DNA from: DAOUKH01 sp965207995
GTDB taxonomy: Bacteria > Chloroflexota > Dehalococcoidia > SHYB01
Direction of reading: 5' to 3'
Assembly (NCBI GenBank): GCA_965207995.1
Contig: OZ242299.1
Location: 1,178,001 to 1,242,000 of the forward strand
DNA length: 64,000 nt
Shown: positions 1 to 8,799 of the stretch, piece after piece
How positions within the stretch are numbered: position 1 is the stretch's first letter
Layout of the letters: the number at the start of each line of letters is the position of its first letter
Made by a program: the position numbers and the translations under genes
The notes under the pieces: model-generated
The model's database searches: none
Seen by the model: the letters and a program-made list of their open reading frames with translations, nothing else
Told to the model about the DNA's origin: nothing

Positions 1-941
1 CCCTTCAGACGGAACATCTGGCCCGGCTGCGTCCCCGCCGGGACCTTGAGCCGCGTCTCGCCGCCGAGCGTGGGAATCTCCAGCTCGTCGCCGAGCGCGG
101 CCTGCGCGATGTTCAGCGGCAGCGTGTAGATCACGTCGTCGCGCTCCCGCTCGAAGATCTCGTGTTCCTTGACGTGGACGGTGATGTAGAGGTCGCCGCT
201 GGGGCCGCCGTTGCGCCCCGCCTCGCCTTGCGACGAGAGCCGCACCTGCGAGTTGTGGCTGATCCCCGGCGGGATCTTGACCACGATGTTCGCCTGGTTC
301 CGAGTCCGGCCCTGCCCCCGGCAGTCGCTGCACGGATTCGAGATCGTCGTCCCCTCGCCCCGGCAGGCGGGGCAGGTCGTGACGTTGACGAACTGGCCGA
401 AGATGCTCCGCTGCGACTGGCGGACCTGCCCCTGCCCCTTGCAGGTGGCGCAGGTGTCGGAGCTGGTGCCGGGCTCCGACCGCGCCCCGTGGCACCGCTT
501 GCACGTCTCGAGGCGGGAGAAGTCGAACTGCTTCTCGGCGCCGAAGGCGGCCTCCTCGAACTCGATGGTCACCGCGGCGGCGAGGTCGTCCCCCCGCTGC
601 GCGGCCGACGCCCGCGACCGCCGCCCGCCGAATGCGCCGCCGCCGAAGAAGGCGTCGAAGATATCGCCGATGTCGGAGAAGCCGCCGAAGCCCTCGAAGC
701 CGACTCCGGCGCCGTTCGGCCCGGCGTGCCCGAAGCGGTCGTACTTCGCCCGCTTCTCGCCGTCGCGAAGCACCTCGTACGCCTCGGCGCACTCCTTGAA
801 CTTCGCCTCGGCCTCAGGCTCCTTGTTCCGGTCGGGGTGATACTCGAACGCCTTCTTGCGGAAGGCCTTCCGAAGATCGTCCTCGGAGACATCCCGCCCC
901 ACGCCGAGGACCTCGTAATAATCGCGCTTCGTCGTCGCCAT
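1..941 (-). CDS. dnaJ: Chaperone DnaJ (Hsp40), 3' end outside window
   Basis: J-domain co-chaperone that stimulates the DnaK ATPase and holds unfolded proteins in the cytoplasm. About 313 residues are visible from the ATG at 941; the end of the substrate-binding domain lies beyond the window. The J domain covers residues 4-70 with the diagnostic His35-Pro36-Asp37. A Gly/Phe-rich linker (FGGFSDIGDIFDAFFGGG) follows, then the zinc-binding cysteine region at about residues 144-205 with four repeats (CKRCHGAR, CATCKGQG, CPACRGEG, CSDCRGQG), then the start of the beta-sandwich. The first repeat ends in Arg instead of the usual Gly. The zinc region makes this a true type I DnaJ, unlike the J-domain membrane protein at 59292-61238. 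No grpE or dnaK is seen here; they could lie beyond the left edge. Confidence 0.95.
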   Translation of the reverse strand, partial: MATTKRDYYEVLGVGRDVSEDDLRKAFRKKAFEYHPDRNKEPEAEAKFKECAEAYEVLRDGEKRAKYDRFGHAGPNGAGVGFEGFGGFSDIGDIFDAFFGGGAFGGRRSRASAAQRGDDLAAAVTIEFEEAAFGAEKQFDFSRLETCKRCHGARSEPGTSSDTCATCKGQGQVRQSQRSIFGQFVNVTTCPACRGEGTTISNPCSDCRGQGRTRNQANIVVKIPPGISHNSQVRLSSQGEAGRNGGPSGDLYITVHVKEHEIFERERDDVIYTLPLNIAQAALGDELEIPTLGGETRLKVPAGTQPGQMFRLK

Positions 942-1015
942 ACCCGGCTCGCCCACTCTCCCAACCCTGAATTATAGGGAGCGGGCGGGGTAGGGACAAG
1001 CGAGGGGGGACGGAG

Positions 1016-3493
1016 CTAGGATGTGGGGCCCTGCCCTGGCACCGCCGTCATGAGCCAAGCTTTTTGGATGTCCTTTTCCAGACGCTGCAATTCGTCCGCC
1101 CGGGGATGTAACCTCACGCCTTCCTTCACTAGACTAAGCGCTGATTGAAGCAGTCGGCCCTTCTCTGATGCAGGCATCGGAGCATGCCTTGTCCACGCCA
1201 TGACCTGGCTCCCCAAAACGTGAAATGGGTAACGATCTTGCTTGCCATATGCTCTGATCAGGTCTTGGAGTGCGTCGTAACCCTTGTTGAACATTTCAAC
1301 GGCATCAGTGGCGTAAGGGCTAACAGCAGCCTTCTTCATGAGCAGATAGGCATATTCGGTCTCGACGAACCTGTCGCCGCTGGTAAGTGAACGTGCTTGG
1401 TTAAGGAAATTCGTTGCAAGAGCAAGATCTCCGCTTTCTACCTCTAGGCTACCGCGTTGCAACCAATAGTGATGATCCCAATGAAGTACGGACTCAATGC
1501 CTTCGTAAATCGAACGCGCCGCCTCCAGATTAACTACCCGCATCAAATAATCGTGGTTCATAAATCTGATAAGTCGACGCCAACGCCTGTGGGCCCTAGG
1601 GAGATCAAGTGTTACGGTTGTAGCAAATGCGAATACTATTCCCTTCAGGACCGATTCGATCCATTGTCTAAATTCAGCACCTCGTATCAACTCTTCCGCG
1701 ATAAGTCGATGGCGAGCGCCATAGCCAGTGTGAATGTTGCGCCGTACTACAAGATGACGCTGACACAGGTGCTCCAGCGCATTCAGCGTTTCGTTTGCCG
1801 GATCGCCCGAGGCCAACAAGAGTTCGTCGCGATCGATGGAATATCTTTGAGATGAAACCAGGCATATAGCTCCGTAAAGAAATCGCTGCTTTTCTTCAAG
1901 CTCTTCGAATTCCTTGTAAATCTTCTGAGTAAGCTTTTGGCCTGACGTCGCCTGAATCATTCCAACAAGGAGTTGCCTACCTGCCTGTTCCTCAAAGGCT
2001 TTGAATCGCTCCTCGTCTGATTTTCCTTTGAGGATGCCCAGGCGATTTTCCTTGTCGAGTACTTCGACAAGACTCTCAATGTCCGTGTCGGCAAGATTTG
2101 GCATACTGAACTCTATAGGTTCGATTCCACCAAGGGAGCTTGAGTCCATAAGCCCATCGATACGGCTTGACCGCAGTGCCGCACCAAATAGCACACCTCG
2201 TCTCGCCTTAGGCAACTCAATGGCCCAGCTTGTCAGATGCCTTCCCCAGAGGTCGGCGTCATCGACGAGTACTGCAATTGGTTGTTCTGATTGTATTATT
2301 GATTGACGCAACTTGTAGGGTTCGATACTTGAACTCTCGTCGATCCAGTACACTGGCACACCGTCACTGTTGAGGCGGAGTGCAAGCCGCATAAGGGCCG
2401 TGCTTTTGCCCGAGCCAGCGGTCCCCGATAGGAGAAACGGAGACGTGAACTCACTCGAATCCAGACTAGCACTTGCAATGCCATAAATCTCAGTGTCACA
2501 ATTGCGAACGATCGCTTTACCACTTTGTAGATCCCACCAAGTAGGTTCTTGACCTTGCAAGTATTCCGTTTGTTTCGGCAACTCTTGAGCTACAATCTCC
2601 GACACCAATTGAGGAGTAGACCGTCGCTCCTCTTCTGAGTGTATTGCGGAGATTGCCTTGATCCCGATTTCGGCAGCTTCTTTCAGGTCAGACAACCAAG
2701 ACTCCGCGAACTCCTGAGCGGTCATGGGGATCCAATCAACATTCAATTCCTTTAGCAACATTGCTCTAGCCTTACTTAGCTCGGGAGTAATGAGATATGA
2801 CCCGGGTCGCAATTCTCGGGCACTATATCCTCCCTTGTGTTTGCGATATTCCACATATTGCCAAAGAGTCGGTTCGTGTAGCTCGGTGCCAACGTAAACT
2901 ATGGGGCGTGACAAAATGTCGACACTGCTATGTGTCAGCCATGTATCAGGAGTGGTAAGTCGTTCGCCGTAGTCAGGCTCTGAGAACGTTAGTTGACTGA
3001 CGGAATCCGACAGGGATCCATTTAGATGAATAACCTGAAGGCTCACTCCTCGGGTCTGCGTAGTGGCGTCATTGATTGCGGAAATAGACTTTAGTTGTCG
3101 TGGCAAGGAAAACCGTCGCATTGCTGCCATCTCGAGATCGTCAATGTTCAGGGTATAGCATTTGTGCCACGGCATCGAGAACCAGGTTCGGTAGTAGTCA
3201 GGCAAAGTGTCGGAATTGACTGCAAGGCGCTCTTGCAACAATCTCCTTAGGGGCTCCAACCCTCTAACTCGAGCGCAGTGAAACGCATCGCCCAAAGTCG
3301 TGGTCTGATCGAACTCCTCACCGGGGAACGCCAAATGCCAAAGCTCCTGCGTCAATTCTCTGGATGTCGGCAATTTGAGCCCGGACTGGTTAGAAGCCCC
3401 TAGGGAGAAGCCTGCGCCCAGGAACAAGACTGGTTCACCACGGCTCATCTGAGAGAAGAGGCGCTGCTTCAGGTCGGCGAATTGTTCTGACAT
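1016..3493 (-). CDS. SIR2-like / STAND NTPase defence-type protein
   Basis: 825 residues, one gene. The N-terminal part (about 20-250) is a SIR2-like NAD-binding domain: GAGFS at 26-30, TLNIDDLE at 114-121, catalytic-type His156 in VIHLNGS, and VGTELHEP near 201. A P-loop NTPase follows with Walker A GTAGSGKST at 357-365 and Walker B AVLVDDAD near 407-414. The C-terminal third is helical and TPR-like. SIR2 domains joined to STAND NTPases are known anti-phage proteins (Avs5/AVAST type V class) that deplete NAD after sensing a phage protein; membership of that exact family is inferred. Base composition is near 50% GC against about two-thirds in its neighbours, and the gene sits beside dead gene tails, so it looks recently acquired. 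It is monocistronic, starting at ATG 3493. A non-defence SIR2-NTPase role cannot be excluded. Confidence 0.85.
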   Translation of the reverse strand: MSEQFADLKQRLFSQMSRGEPVLFLGAGFSLGASNQSGLKLPTSRELTQELWHLAFPGEEFDQTTTLGDAFHCARVRGLEPLRRLLQERLAVNSDTLPDYYRTWFSMPWHKCYTLNIDDLEMAAMRRFSLPRQLKSISAINDATTQTRGVSLQVIHLNGSLSDSVSQLTFSEPDYGERLTTPDTWLTHSSVDILSRPIVYVGTELHEPTLWQYVEYRKHKGGYSARELRPGSYLITPELSKARAMLLKELNVDWIPMTAQEFAESWLSDLKEAAEIGIKAISAIHSEEERRSTPQLVSEIVAQELPKQTEYLQGQEPTWWDLQSGKAIVRNCDTEIYGIASASLDSSEFTSPFLLSGTAGSGKSTALMRLALRLNSDGVPVYWIDESSSIEPYKLRQSIIQSEQPIAVLVDDADLWGRHLTSWAIELPKARRGVLFGAALRSSRIDGLMDSSSLGGIEPIEFSMPNLADTDIESLVEVLDKENRLGILKGKSDEERFKAFEEQAGRQLLVGMIQATSGQKLTQKIYKEFEELEEKQRFLYGAICLVSSQRYSIDRDELLLASGDPANETLNALEHLCQRHLVVRRNIHTGYGARHRLIAEELIRGAEFRQWIESVLKGIVFAFATTVTLDLPRAHRRWRRLIRFMNHDYLMRVVNLEAARSIYEGIESVLHWDHHYWLQRGSLEVESGDLALATNFLNQARSLTSGDRFVETEYAYLLMKKAAVSPYATDAVEMFNKGYDALQDLIRAYGKQDRYPFHVLGSQVMAWTRHAPMPASEKGRLLQSALSLVKEGVRLHPRADELQRLEKDIQKAWLMTAVPGQGPTS

Positions 3494-3566
3494 GGAAGGT
3501 TGACTCCCCTTTTCGTTGGGCTAAGGGGGACTAAGTAAACTGCAAGAACGCCACTGAGCAGACGCA

Positions 3567-3663
3567 TTATACGGCGTCTCTACCTCCCTTAGCGTGGACA
3601 GGGAAGACCTCTTTCCCGAAGAACTCGATGGAGGGGAGGCGGGCCGCGATCGTGGCAGAATCC
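3567..3663 (-). pseudogene. Possible tail of a luciferase-like monooxygenase gene
   Basis: Read on the minus strand from about 3663 to a TAA at 3567, the translation includes IAARLPSIEFFGKEVFPVH. This resembles the last helix of the luciferase-like flavin monooxygenases in this window, which end in patterns such as LRLFGEHVIPRF and LAERIIPHFR. No start codon or upstream body exists, so at best it is a relic. The match is short and could be chance. It lies within the 427-base gap 3494-3920, which otherwise holds only the SDR tail fragment next to it. Confidence 0.25.
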
Positions 3664-3688
3664 GATGAAGTGGGTGACACCCACCCCC

Positions 3689-3815
3689 CTACCCCACCAC
3701 CAGCTCCCGCTCGCTGACCGCCACATCCACGAAGTGGTACCGCGGTCGGCCGTCGACCCAGTTGGCGGCGACGATCTGGCCGGTCATGTCGGGGTGAGTG
3801 CTGAAGTAGATGACG
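3689..3815 (-). pseudogene. C-terminal remnant of a short-chain dehydrogenase gene
   Basis: The minus-strand translation ending at the stop at 3689 matches the last 41 residues of the intact SDR at 7232-8011: by eye 34 of 41 are identical, including THPDMTGQIVAANWV and GRPRYHFVDVAV. The DNA of the two copies is also closely similar (3700-3812 against 7243-7354). Sequence upstream of about 3815 does not continue the SDR, so only the tail of a former paralogue survives. The two copies are direct repeats flanking the YihY and MgtE genes, so deletion or recombination around this block is likely. Confidence 0.8.
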
Positions 3816-3920
3816 GGGCGGGCGCCGCCGCCGCCGAACTTAGCACCCCCCACCACCCGACCCCACCCCTCGCCTTCTATACTAGTGGGTGGCCTTCCGT
3901 AAGGCCGCTGACGGCGCCCC

Positions 3921-5669
3921 ATGGACCAGCGCACGAATCCCTCAGAGCGAATCGCTCAACAGATCAAGAGCAGCCTCGCCCAAGGCCGAGGGGCTCGCGG
4001 CCGCCGCGTGACCGGAGCCGCCGTGCGTCTCGCCGTCCGCATGGCGGTGCGGGGAACCCAGTCGGTCGGCCGCGGACCGGGCCACCTCGCGCGGGAAGCC
4101 GTTCACGGGGCATTCCGCGCGGTCGGCGAGGTCGGCGGCGAGACGAGGGCGTTCGTCAAGGACACCGTCATTGGGGTCGTGGAAGGGACCGGCCAGATGG
4201 TCAAGGTGACCACGCCTGCCGTCAAGGAGGTCGTCGCCGGCGCCGTACATGGGTCGGAAAAGGCCGGCGCCGAAGCGGCGGAGGTCGGGCGCGACGCCGT
4301 GGAAGGGGCGATCGTCGGGGCCGCGTCGGTGGGCATCGACAGCGGCGACGCCGCGTCGGCGGCTGCCGAGGGGGCCGTCGAGGCGGTCATCGAGGCGGGC
4401 GGCGACCTCGACGACGCCGCCCGGGCCTCCGTCGGCGGAGTCGTCAGCGGCGTCGCCGCCGCCGAGGGTGACGCAGCGGACGCTACGCGGGACGCCACCC
4501 ACGCGCTGATCGCCCACGCCGCCGCCGCGGAGCGAGACGTAGATGAAATCGCCGGCGCGGCCGAAAGCGCCGTCGACGCCGCGGTTCAGGAGGCCAAGCA
4601 AGCCTCCGTCAAGGTCGACGACGTGGTCGCCGCCGCCGCGACCGGAGCCGTCGAGGCCGCCTACAAGGTCAGCCGCTCGCACGGCGACAGCGTCAGGGAG
4701 TCGGTGGTCGCGCGCTTGCTCGAGCCCCGGTTGGGCGTCGCGCCCCAGTTGGAGCGGAGACTCTCCGACCTCGGGGAGCGCCTGTCGCATGAGCTTCCCC
4801 GGGGCAGAGCGGCGTGGCGCGGGGCGGCGGTCTTCGAAGCAGTGCGCCTGCTTCTGCGCGTGGGGGGAATCGACCTTGCCGGCTCCCTCGCCTACTTCAC
4901 GATCCTCTCCCTTCTCCCGCTCGTGGCGCTCGTCATCATGGTGGCGGCCCTCTTTGGCGACCCCGAGAGCATCAGCGATGAGCTCGCCGAGATCCTGGTC
5001 TACTACTTCCCAAGCTCCGCCGACCTGATCAGCGAAGCCGTGGAGGGCCTCCTCCGCGGCTCCGTTGCCGTCGGCCTCATCGCCTCCGCCAGCATCATCA
5101 TCGGCGCCAATGGCCTGTTCATGGCGACGAACAGGGCCGTCCACCGAATCTTCGGCCTTGAATTGCCGAAGATGCTTCAAACAACTGCCAAGGAAGTACT
5201 GATCGTGACGCTGGTGGTGGTCCTGTTCATGCTGTCCGTGGGACTCACCGCGCTCTTCCAGCTCGCCCTCGGCTATAGCGAGGGGCTGTTCGAGTCCCAA
5301 GAAGGCATCTCCACCGTCGCAGTCGTGGTGCTGGGCGTCGTCTCAACCTTGTTGCCCGCGGGGCTCACCGCGGCAATCTTCGCCGTCGTCTACTACCACC
5401 TGCCGAACGCCCGAGTGGAGTGGCGAAACGCTGCCTTCGGCGCGATCGTCGCCATCGTCCTGTTCGAGGCCGGCAAGCACCTCTTCTTCTGGTTTACCAA
5501 CATGGCGACGCAGCGGGCCGACGTCTACGGGCCCATCGCCTCCGCCGTGACCTTGATCACCTGGGCCTACGTCGCGGGCCTGACGTTCCTCTACGGAGTG
5601 GCCGTGACCAAGACCGCCGGCGACCTTCGCCCGGGGCCGCCTCCGGAGAACGACGAGGCGTCCGCCTAG
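3921..5669 (+). CDS. YihY/BrkB family membrane protein with long helical N-terminus
   Basis: 582 residues. Residues about 285-570 form the YihY/virulence factor BrkB domain, an integral inner-membrane protein of uncertain transport function once mislabelled ribonuclease BN. Five or six hydrophobic segments are visible, starting with LAYFTILSLLPLVALVIMV. Residues 1-280 are soluble, Ala/Gly/Asp-rich and probably helical, built from about four degenerate repeats of roughly 35 residues (patterns such as AAEGAVEAVIEAGGDLDDA and AATGAVEAAYK). Typical YihY proteins are near 300 residues, so this copy is almost doubled by the N-terminal part. The gene converges on mgtE and the two stop codons overlap by 4 bases. 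Start chosen at ATG 3921. The family call is firm; the role is unknown. Confidence 0.85.
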   Translation: MDQRTNPSERIAQQIKSSLAQGRGARGRRVTGAAVRLAVRMAVRGTQSVGRGPGHLAREAVHGAFRAVGEVGGETRAFVKDTVIGVVEGTGQMVKVTTPAVKEVVAGAVHGSEKAGAEAAEVGRDAVEGAIVGAASVGIDSGDAASAAAEGAVEAVIEAGGDLDDAARASVGGVVSGVAAAEGDAADATRDATHALIAHAAAAERDVDEIAGAAESAVDAAVQEAKQASVKVDDVVAAAATGAVEAAYKVSRSHGDSVRESVVARLLEPRLGVAPQLERRLSDLGERLSHELPRGRAAWRGAAVFEAVRLLLRVGGIDLAGSLAYFTILSLLPLVALVIMVAALFGDPESISDELAEILVYYFPSSADLISEAVEGLLRGSVAVGLIASASIIIGANGLFMATNRAVHRIFGLELPKMLQTTAKEVLIVTLVVVLFMLSVGLTALFQLALGYSEGLFESQEGISTVAVVVLGVVSTLLPAGLTAAIFAVVYYHLPNARVEWRNAAFGAIVAIVLFEAGKHLFFWFTNMATQRADVYGPIASAVTLITWAYVAGLTFLYGVAVTKTAGDLRPGPPPENDEASA

Positions 5670-7081
5670 ACGATCAGGCTGATCGCGGCGCTCGCGATGC
5701 CCAGGAACAGCAGGAAGCCGAAGACGTCGGTGAACGTGGTCACGATCACCGCCGAGGCCACCGCCGGGTCGACGCCGATCCGCCGGAGGAAGAGCGGGAC
5801 GGCCGCGCCGATCGAGCCCGCGATGACCATGTTGCCCAGCATGGCGAGTCCGAGCACGAGTCCCAGGCCCGCGTTCTGCTTCCAGAGCATGGCGACGACG
5901 GCCACCAAGACCCCCAGCCAGACCCCGTGAAGCAAGCCGAGCACGGCCTCCCGGATGAGGAGCCGTTGCGCCCCCACGCCGACAAGCTCGCCGAGCGCGA
6001 TGGAGCGAACGATCAGGGTGAGGGTCTGCGTGCCGCCGATGCCGCCCTGGCCGGCGACGACAGGCAGGAATGCCGCGAGCACGACCACCTGCGCCAGGGT
6101 GGACTCGAAGAGGGAAACCGTGGCGGCGGCAACGAACGTCGTGCCCAGATTCACAGTCAACCAAGGGAGGCGCGTTCGGATCGAATCACTCAGCGGGCCG
6201 TCCACGGTCTCCCCTTGGACGCTGCCCATTCGCATCATCTGGCGCGTGTCCTGCTCGACAGTCGCGCTCAAGAGCGCCTCCGCCACGATGACTCCTATGA
6301 GCCGGCCGCCGTCGAGCACGGGTAGCTGGGTCACGTTGTAGTGGCGCCGGAGTCGCGCGCACTCCTCGGCAGGGGTATCGACGTTCACCGTGGCAACGGC
6401 GGCCGCCGCGATCGTCCGAACCGGAGTGCGGTCCTCCGCCAGCGCCAGGTCGACCATTGAGATCTGCCCGGCGAGCCGGTTCCCTTCATCGAGCACAAGG
6501 ACGTGCGTAAACTCCTCCTCTTCCTTTTCCAAAGCCCTGAGACTCTCCCGCGCCGCCTCGGCTTGGTCATCGACTCCGACCGTGGGGAACCGGGTTACCA
6601 TCAGAGTCCCGGCCGCGTCCGGCGGGTGCTCCAAGGCCGGTATTTCCTCAATCGGCTGGTCGAGAATTTCGACGACTTCACGAGCGTGCAGCCCTGGCAG
6701 CCGCCGAATCGTCTCCAGTGCCTGTTGCGGATGAACTTGCCGGAGGGCAAAAGAAAGCGTTTGCGTGCCCAGACGCGTGCCCACCCGCCCCGCCTCGACG
6801 GGATTCATCCGCCGCAGCATCCACGCCACGGTGTCGGGAGACATGACCCGCACCATGGCGTCCCGGCTCCCGCGGGGCAGCCCGGCCACGATGCTCCCGA
6901 TGTCGGCGGGGTGGAGGTGCCGGATCCGTTCCCAAGCCGACTGCTCCTCCCCCGCCCTGATCAGGTCTCGCACCTCGCCGGCGATCTCCGCCGCTTCGTC
7001 CAACGAGATCGCCTGTGGCTGGGCGAGTTCCTCCTTGGCCAAGCCTCCCGTATCTCCTGTGGACTTGGAATCGTTCGTCAC
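5666..7081 (-). CDS. mgtE: Magnesium transporter MgtE
   Basis: 471-residue Mg2+ channel/transporter of the MgtE family, a homodimeric inner-membrane protein gated by intracellular Mg2+. The order fits the family: a superhelical MgtE N domain (about 30-150, LHPADIGSIVAGLP), a pair of CBS domains (about 155-275), a connecting helix (MMRMGSVQGETVDG) and a five-helix membrane domain (about 300-471) containing VVLAAFLPVVAGQGGIGGTQ, near the conserved pore segment. Length is normal for MgtE. ATG at 7081. No clear magnesium riboswitch is visible in the 150 bases upstream. The partner reading into its 3' end is the YihY gene on the other strand. Confidence 0.93.
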   Translation of the reverse strand: MTNDSKSTGDTGGLAKEELAQPQAISLDEAAEIAGEVRDLIRAGEEQSAWERIRHLHPADIGSIVAGLPRGSRDAMVRVMSPDTVAWMLRRMNPVEAGRVGTRLGTQTLSFALRQVHPQQALETIRRLPGLHAREVVEILDQPIEEIPALEHPPDAAGTLMVTRFPTVGVDDQAEAARESLRALEKEEEEFTHVLVLDEGNRLAGQISMVDLALAEDRTPVRTIAAAAVATVNVDTPAEECARLRRHYNVTQLPVLDGGRLIGVIVAEALLSATVEQDTRQMMRMGSVQGETVDGPLSDSIRTRLPWLTVNLGTTFVAAATVSLFESTLAQVVVLAAFLPVVAGQGGIGGTQTLTLIVRSIALGELVGVGAQRLLIREAVLGLLHGVWLGVLVAVVAMLWKQNAGLGLVLGLAMLGNMVIAGSIGAAVPLFLRRIGVDPAVASAVIVTTFTDVFGFLLFLGIASAAISLIV

Positions 7082-7231
7082 GGGTCACACTCCTAGTCGA
7101 TGCCGCAAAAAGGCGCACTGGGGCCAAGGCATTGTCCCACAGGGACTTCGGGCCGCAGCGCGCCGGGGCTGGTCTGGCTGCCGACGGGCAGTCAGACTGA
7201 CCAAGAACCCAACGGGAGCCCGCCCGCGCGG

Positions 7232-8011
7232 CTAGTCGATGTGGAGCTCCCGCTCCGTCACCGCCACGTCCACGAAGTGATACCGCGGCCGGCCCTCAAC
7301 CCAGTTGGCGGCGACGATCTGGCCCGTCATGTCGGGGTGGGTGACGAAGTAGAGGACGAGGCGGGCGACGTCGCTCGGGTCCAAGAGCCCCATGCCGGAG
7401 CGGTCGTCGGGGACGGGCTGGGAGGCCCACTTGAGGATGGGCGTGTCGACGCCGCCGGGACAAATCGCGTTCACGCGGACGCCGTCGGCGGCCCCCGCCT
7501 CGGCGAAGGCGGTGGTCAGGCTCAGCACGCCCGCCTTCGAGGCGGAATAGGCCGGGCCGGGCGCGTAGGGGTGGATGGCGGCCATCGAGGCCGTGTTCAC
7601 GATCGCGCCGCCGCCGGCCCGCATCAGGGGCAGCACCGCCCGCGACATCAGGAAGTAGCCCGTCAGGTTCACGTCGACCACGCGCCGCCAGACGTCCTCG
7701 GGGTGCTCCTCGATGCTCCCGTAGCTGCGCAGGATGCCCGCGTTGTTGTGGAGCGCGTCGACGCGGCCGTAGTTCGACAGGGCCGTGCCGACGATCTCCT
7801 GGACGTCCTTGTTCACCGAGTGGTCGCCGACCACCGCCACGGCCTCGCCGCCCGCCGCCGCAATCTGGGAGACCGTCTCGGCAGCCCCGGCATCGTCGAC
7901 GTCGGCGACCACGACCTTGGCGCCCTCCGAGGCGAGCAGCGCCGCGGTGGCGCGTCCCATTCCCGACGCCGCGCCGGTGACGATCGCAACCTTGCCGTCG
8001 AGTTTGCCCAT
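7232..8011 (-). CDS. SDR family oxidoreductase (third gene of SDR operon)
   Basis: 259-residue NAD(P)-dependent short-chain dehydrogenase/reductase. It shows the cofactor motif TGAASGMG, the structural NNAG, and the catalytic YSASK. Asp in VVVADVDD after the second strand favours NAD over NADP. Start ATG at 8011, whose first base is shared with the TGA of the upstream SDR (TGATG), so translation is probably coupled. An open frame extends further upstream, but it is only the shadow of the preceding gene. The C-terminal extension (HPDMTGQIVAANWV...ERELHID) is unusual for simple SDRs and is the part duplicated as a relic at 3689-3815. Substrate unknown; the neighbouring SDRs suggest oxidation of hydroxylated intermediates. 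Confidence 0.9.
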   Translation of the reverse strand: MGKLDGKVAIVTGAASGMGRATAALLASEGAKVVVADVDDAGAAETVSQIAAAGGEAVAVVGDHSVNKDVQEIVGTALSNYGRVDALHNNAGILRSYGSIEEHPEDVWRRVVDVNLTGYFLMSRAVLPLMRAGGGAIVNTASMAAIHPYAPGPAYSASKAGVLSLTTAFAEAGAADGVRVNAICPGGVDTPILKWASQPVPDDRSGMGLLDPSDVARLVLYFVTHPDMTGQIVAANWVEGRPRYHFVDVAVTERELHID

Positions 8012-8799
8012 CAGAATGCCTCCACGCCGCTCAGGCGTTCGTACTGGTTGGGGAGCACGAGGTCGTAGACCGGGCCGCCGTCGCCCAGGCTGGTGTACAC
8101 CAGGGCGGCGCGCATCGCCTCGTTGACCGCGAGGTAGTAGACGGCGCGGGCCAGGTCCATGGGGTCGAGCAGCGTCTCCGGTCTCTGGAGCGCGGCCCGG
8201 CCGGTGTCGGAGACCTCCAGCATCGGCGTCCGCGTCATGCCGGGCAGGACCGCGTTCACGCGGATGTTGTCGCCCTCGACGAGCTGCTGCAGACCCTGGG
8301 TCAGACCTAGCACACCGAACTTGGCGGCGGAGTAGGCGAGCGCGACCCCGTAGGCCGCCACGCCCGCGCCCGACGACGTGTTGACGATCGCGCCGCCGCC
8401 CTGCGCCCGCATGACAGGAATGACCGCCTTCGAGCAGATGAAGAGCGACGACAGGTTGACGTCGATGATCCGCCGCCACTCGTCGACGCCCACGTCGTCG
8501 ATGTCGCGGTGGTGAGCGATGATCGCGGCGTTGTTGTGGAGGAAGTCGACCCGCCCGTAGGCGCTCAGGGCCTTGCCTACCAGCTCCTGCACCTGGGGGA
8601 CGTCGGAGACGTCGGCGGCGGCGAAGATGGCGTCGCCGCCGGCCTCGGCGATCATGCGAGCGGTCTCGGCGCCCTCGGCCTCCTTCAGGTCGACGGCGAC
8701 GACGCTAGCGCCGCGCTCGGCGAAGAGCAGGGCCGAGGCGCGGCCGATGCCGCCGGCGGCGCCGGTCACGATGGCAACCTTGCCGTCGGCGCGCTTCAT
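8011..8799 (-). CDS. SDR family oxidoreductase (second gene of SDR operon)
   Basis: 262 residues, Rossmann-fold short-chain dehydrogenase with TGAAGGIG, NNAA, a serine in VNTSSGAG and the catalytic YSAAK. Acidic VVAVDLKE suggests NAD(H). Start ATG 8799 overlaps the stop of the first SDR by four bases (ATGA); its own stop shares one base with the next start. Like its neighbours it has a long tail after the usual SDR end (to GVEAF), longer than the family's common 245-250 residues. The three SDRs are clearly paralogous, and their tight packing indicates one mRNA. The reaction is not identifiable from sequence. Confidence 0.9.
   Translation of the reverse strand: MKRADGKVAIVTGAAGGIGRASALLFAERGASVVAVDLKEAEGAETARMIAEAGGDAIFAAADVSDVPQVQELVGKALSAYGRVDFLHNNAAIIAHHRDIDDVGVDEWRRIIDVNLSSLFICSKAVIPVMRAQGGGAIVNTSSGAGVAAYGVALAYSAAKFGVLGLTQGLQQLVEGDNIRVNAVLPGMTRTPMLEVSDTGRAALQRPETLLDPMDLARAVYYLAVNEAMRAALVYTSLGDGGPVYDLVLPNQYERLSGVEAF

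Noticed and set aside
3942..5300. Long open frame antisense to the YihY gene (452 residues)
   Set aside because: It is a GC-rich shadow: the plus-strand frame has clear membrane segments and family motifs, while the antisense product is low-complexity with no recognisable domain.
5666..7231. Magnesium riboswitch (M-box or ykoK) before mgtE
   Set aside because: The 150 bases upstream show no convincing M-box conserved core that I can recognise by eye.
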